Source of the DNA: Agromyces rhizosphaerae
GTDB taxonomy: Bacteria; Actinomycetota; Actinomycetes; Actinomycetales; Microbacteriaceae
DNA: 64,000 bases
Direction: 5' to 3'
Assembly (NCBI RefSeq): GCF_027925245.1
Contig: NZ_BSDP01000001.1
Coordinates: 1,736,001-1,800,000 of the forward strand
Below, in pieces: positions 63,585 through 64,000 of this stretch. A model generated the notes under the pieces. That model had not been told where the DNA came from, made no database searches, and saw only the letters and a program-made list of their open reading frames with translations. The position numbers and the translations under genes were made by a program. Every line of letters starts with the position of its first letter. Positions within the stretch are counted from its first letter, which is position 1.

Positions 63585-64000
63585 GGACGAGCCCGGGCCC
63601 GAGGCATCCGTGCGGTTCACCGGCCCGGATGAGCCGGAGCGGCGCGAGGAGCGCGTCGGGAAGTCCTTCGTGGCCGGGGCGTCCGTGGTCGGCGACGCCA
63701 TCGTGCACGCGGCTCCGGCGCGCCCGGCCCGCGGGCCGGGCCTCGCCCTGCTCGGCTCGGAGCTGCGCACCATGTTCCGGCGCTGGCGCACGTGGGCGAT
63801 GCTCGGGGCGCTGGCGCTCATCCCGATCCTCATCGCGGTGGCGGTGCGGCTGACGTCGGGCGAGGGCGGCGGGCCGCCGTTCCTCGATCAGGTCACGCAG
63901 AACGGCGTGTTCGTGGGCGTGACCGCGCTCGTGGTCGCGACGCCGCTGTTCCTGCCGCTCACGATCGCCGTGGTCTCGGGCGACACGATCGCGGGCGAGG
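63574..64000 (+). CDS. ABC exporter permease (3' end outside window)
   Basis: 142 codons visible. TTG 63574 overlaps the ATPase end by 11 nt; GTG 63610 is an alternative. About 60 polar residues precede LLGSELRTMFRRWRTWAMLGALALIPILIAVAVRL and a second hydrophobic region with VGVTALVVATPLFLPLTIAVVSGDTIAGE, as in ABC2-type permeases. Confidence 0.82.
   Translation, partial: MRAEDEPGPEASVRFTGPDEPERREERVGKSFVAGASVVGDAIVHAAPARPARGPGLALLGSELRTMFRRWRTWAMLGALALIPILIAVAVRLTSGEGGGPPFLDQVTQNGVFVGVTALVVATPLFLPLTIAVVSGDTIAGE

Overview
The window is very GC-rich (third codon positions almost all G or C), uses GTG and TTG starts freely, and has many start/stop overlaps. It carries an HspR/HAIR heat-shock circuit, ClpS-DUF2017, coenzyme F420 genes and a CopZ-CopA-type copper locus. 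Together these point to an actinobacterium; gene content and style fit Microbacteriaceae (inference, no database search possible). I see no rRNA, tRNA, CRISPR, prophage or insertion sequence, so this reads as ordinary chromosome plus a few accessory modules.

Layout. 0-4 kb: a truncated Atg22/UMF1-type MFS transporter, then a minus-strand operon of a YraQ-type permease, a TIGR03943-type partner and an exported propeller-like protein. 4-9.7 kb: RIO1-type kinase preceded by a 19-codon leader ORF, a DUF2252 protein, an exported M1 metallopeptidase and an MFS exporter. 9.7-14.8 kb: dnaK-grpE, a CopC-like protein, dnaJ and hspR, with three HspR operators. 14.9-20 kb: an RlmG/RsmC-like methyltransferase, a type III polyketide synthase/methyltransferase/flavin monooxygenase operon, and clpS-DUF2017. 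20-22.7 kb: copA and copZ behind a CsoR-like palindrome. 22.7-27.6 kb: membrane proteins, a Ddn-like deazaflavin oxidoreductase and a dialkylglycine-decarboxylase-like enzyme. 27.7-30 kb: clpB with the fourth HspR operator; the encoded ClpB lacks the usual N-terminal domain.

30-42 kb: a mixed region with a nitroreductase, threonine aldolase, VOC protein, NatAB-like ABC exporter, PIG-L deacetylase, an SDR, a large DUF6421-like protein, and a DGPF/YCII protein next to its ECF42-type sigma factor. 42-47.5 kb: acetyl-CoA synthetase, then a sulfonate/nitrate-type ABC importer (ATPase, lipoprotein, permease). 47.6-56.6 kb: an SDR, a divergent GH3 glycosidase, a membrane Ser/Thr kinase with a translationally coupled lipoprotein, a separate membrane protein with a similar Gly/Asn tail, a large two-part lipoprotein and exonuclease III. 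56.7-61.1 kb: a GntR/FCD regulator followed by a tightly overlapping F420 operon (LLM oxidoreductase, cofE, cofC, F420-dependent glucose-6-phosphate dehydrogenase). 61.3-64 kb: an exported LolA/RseB-like protein and an ABC exporter cut by the window end.

Three signals stand out beyond gene content. First, a 7-mer GGATGCC/GGCATCC is strongly repeated, distorts codon choice inside genes and forms the arms of several terminators. Second, two intergenic loci (44.2 and 61.2 kb) each carry a tandem pair of 60-bp palindromic units. Third, many genes have a TANNNT box about 6 nt before the start codon, the signature of leaderless transcripts.
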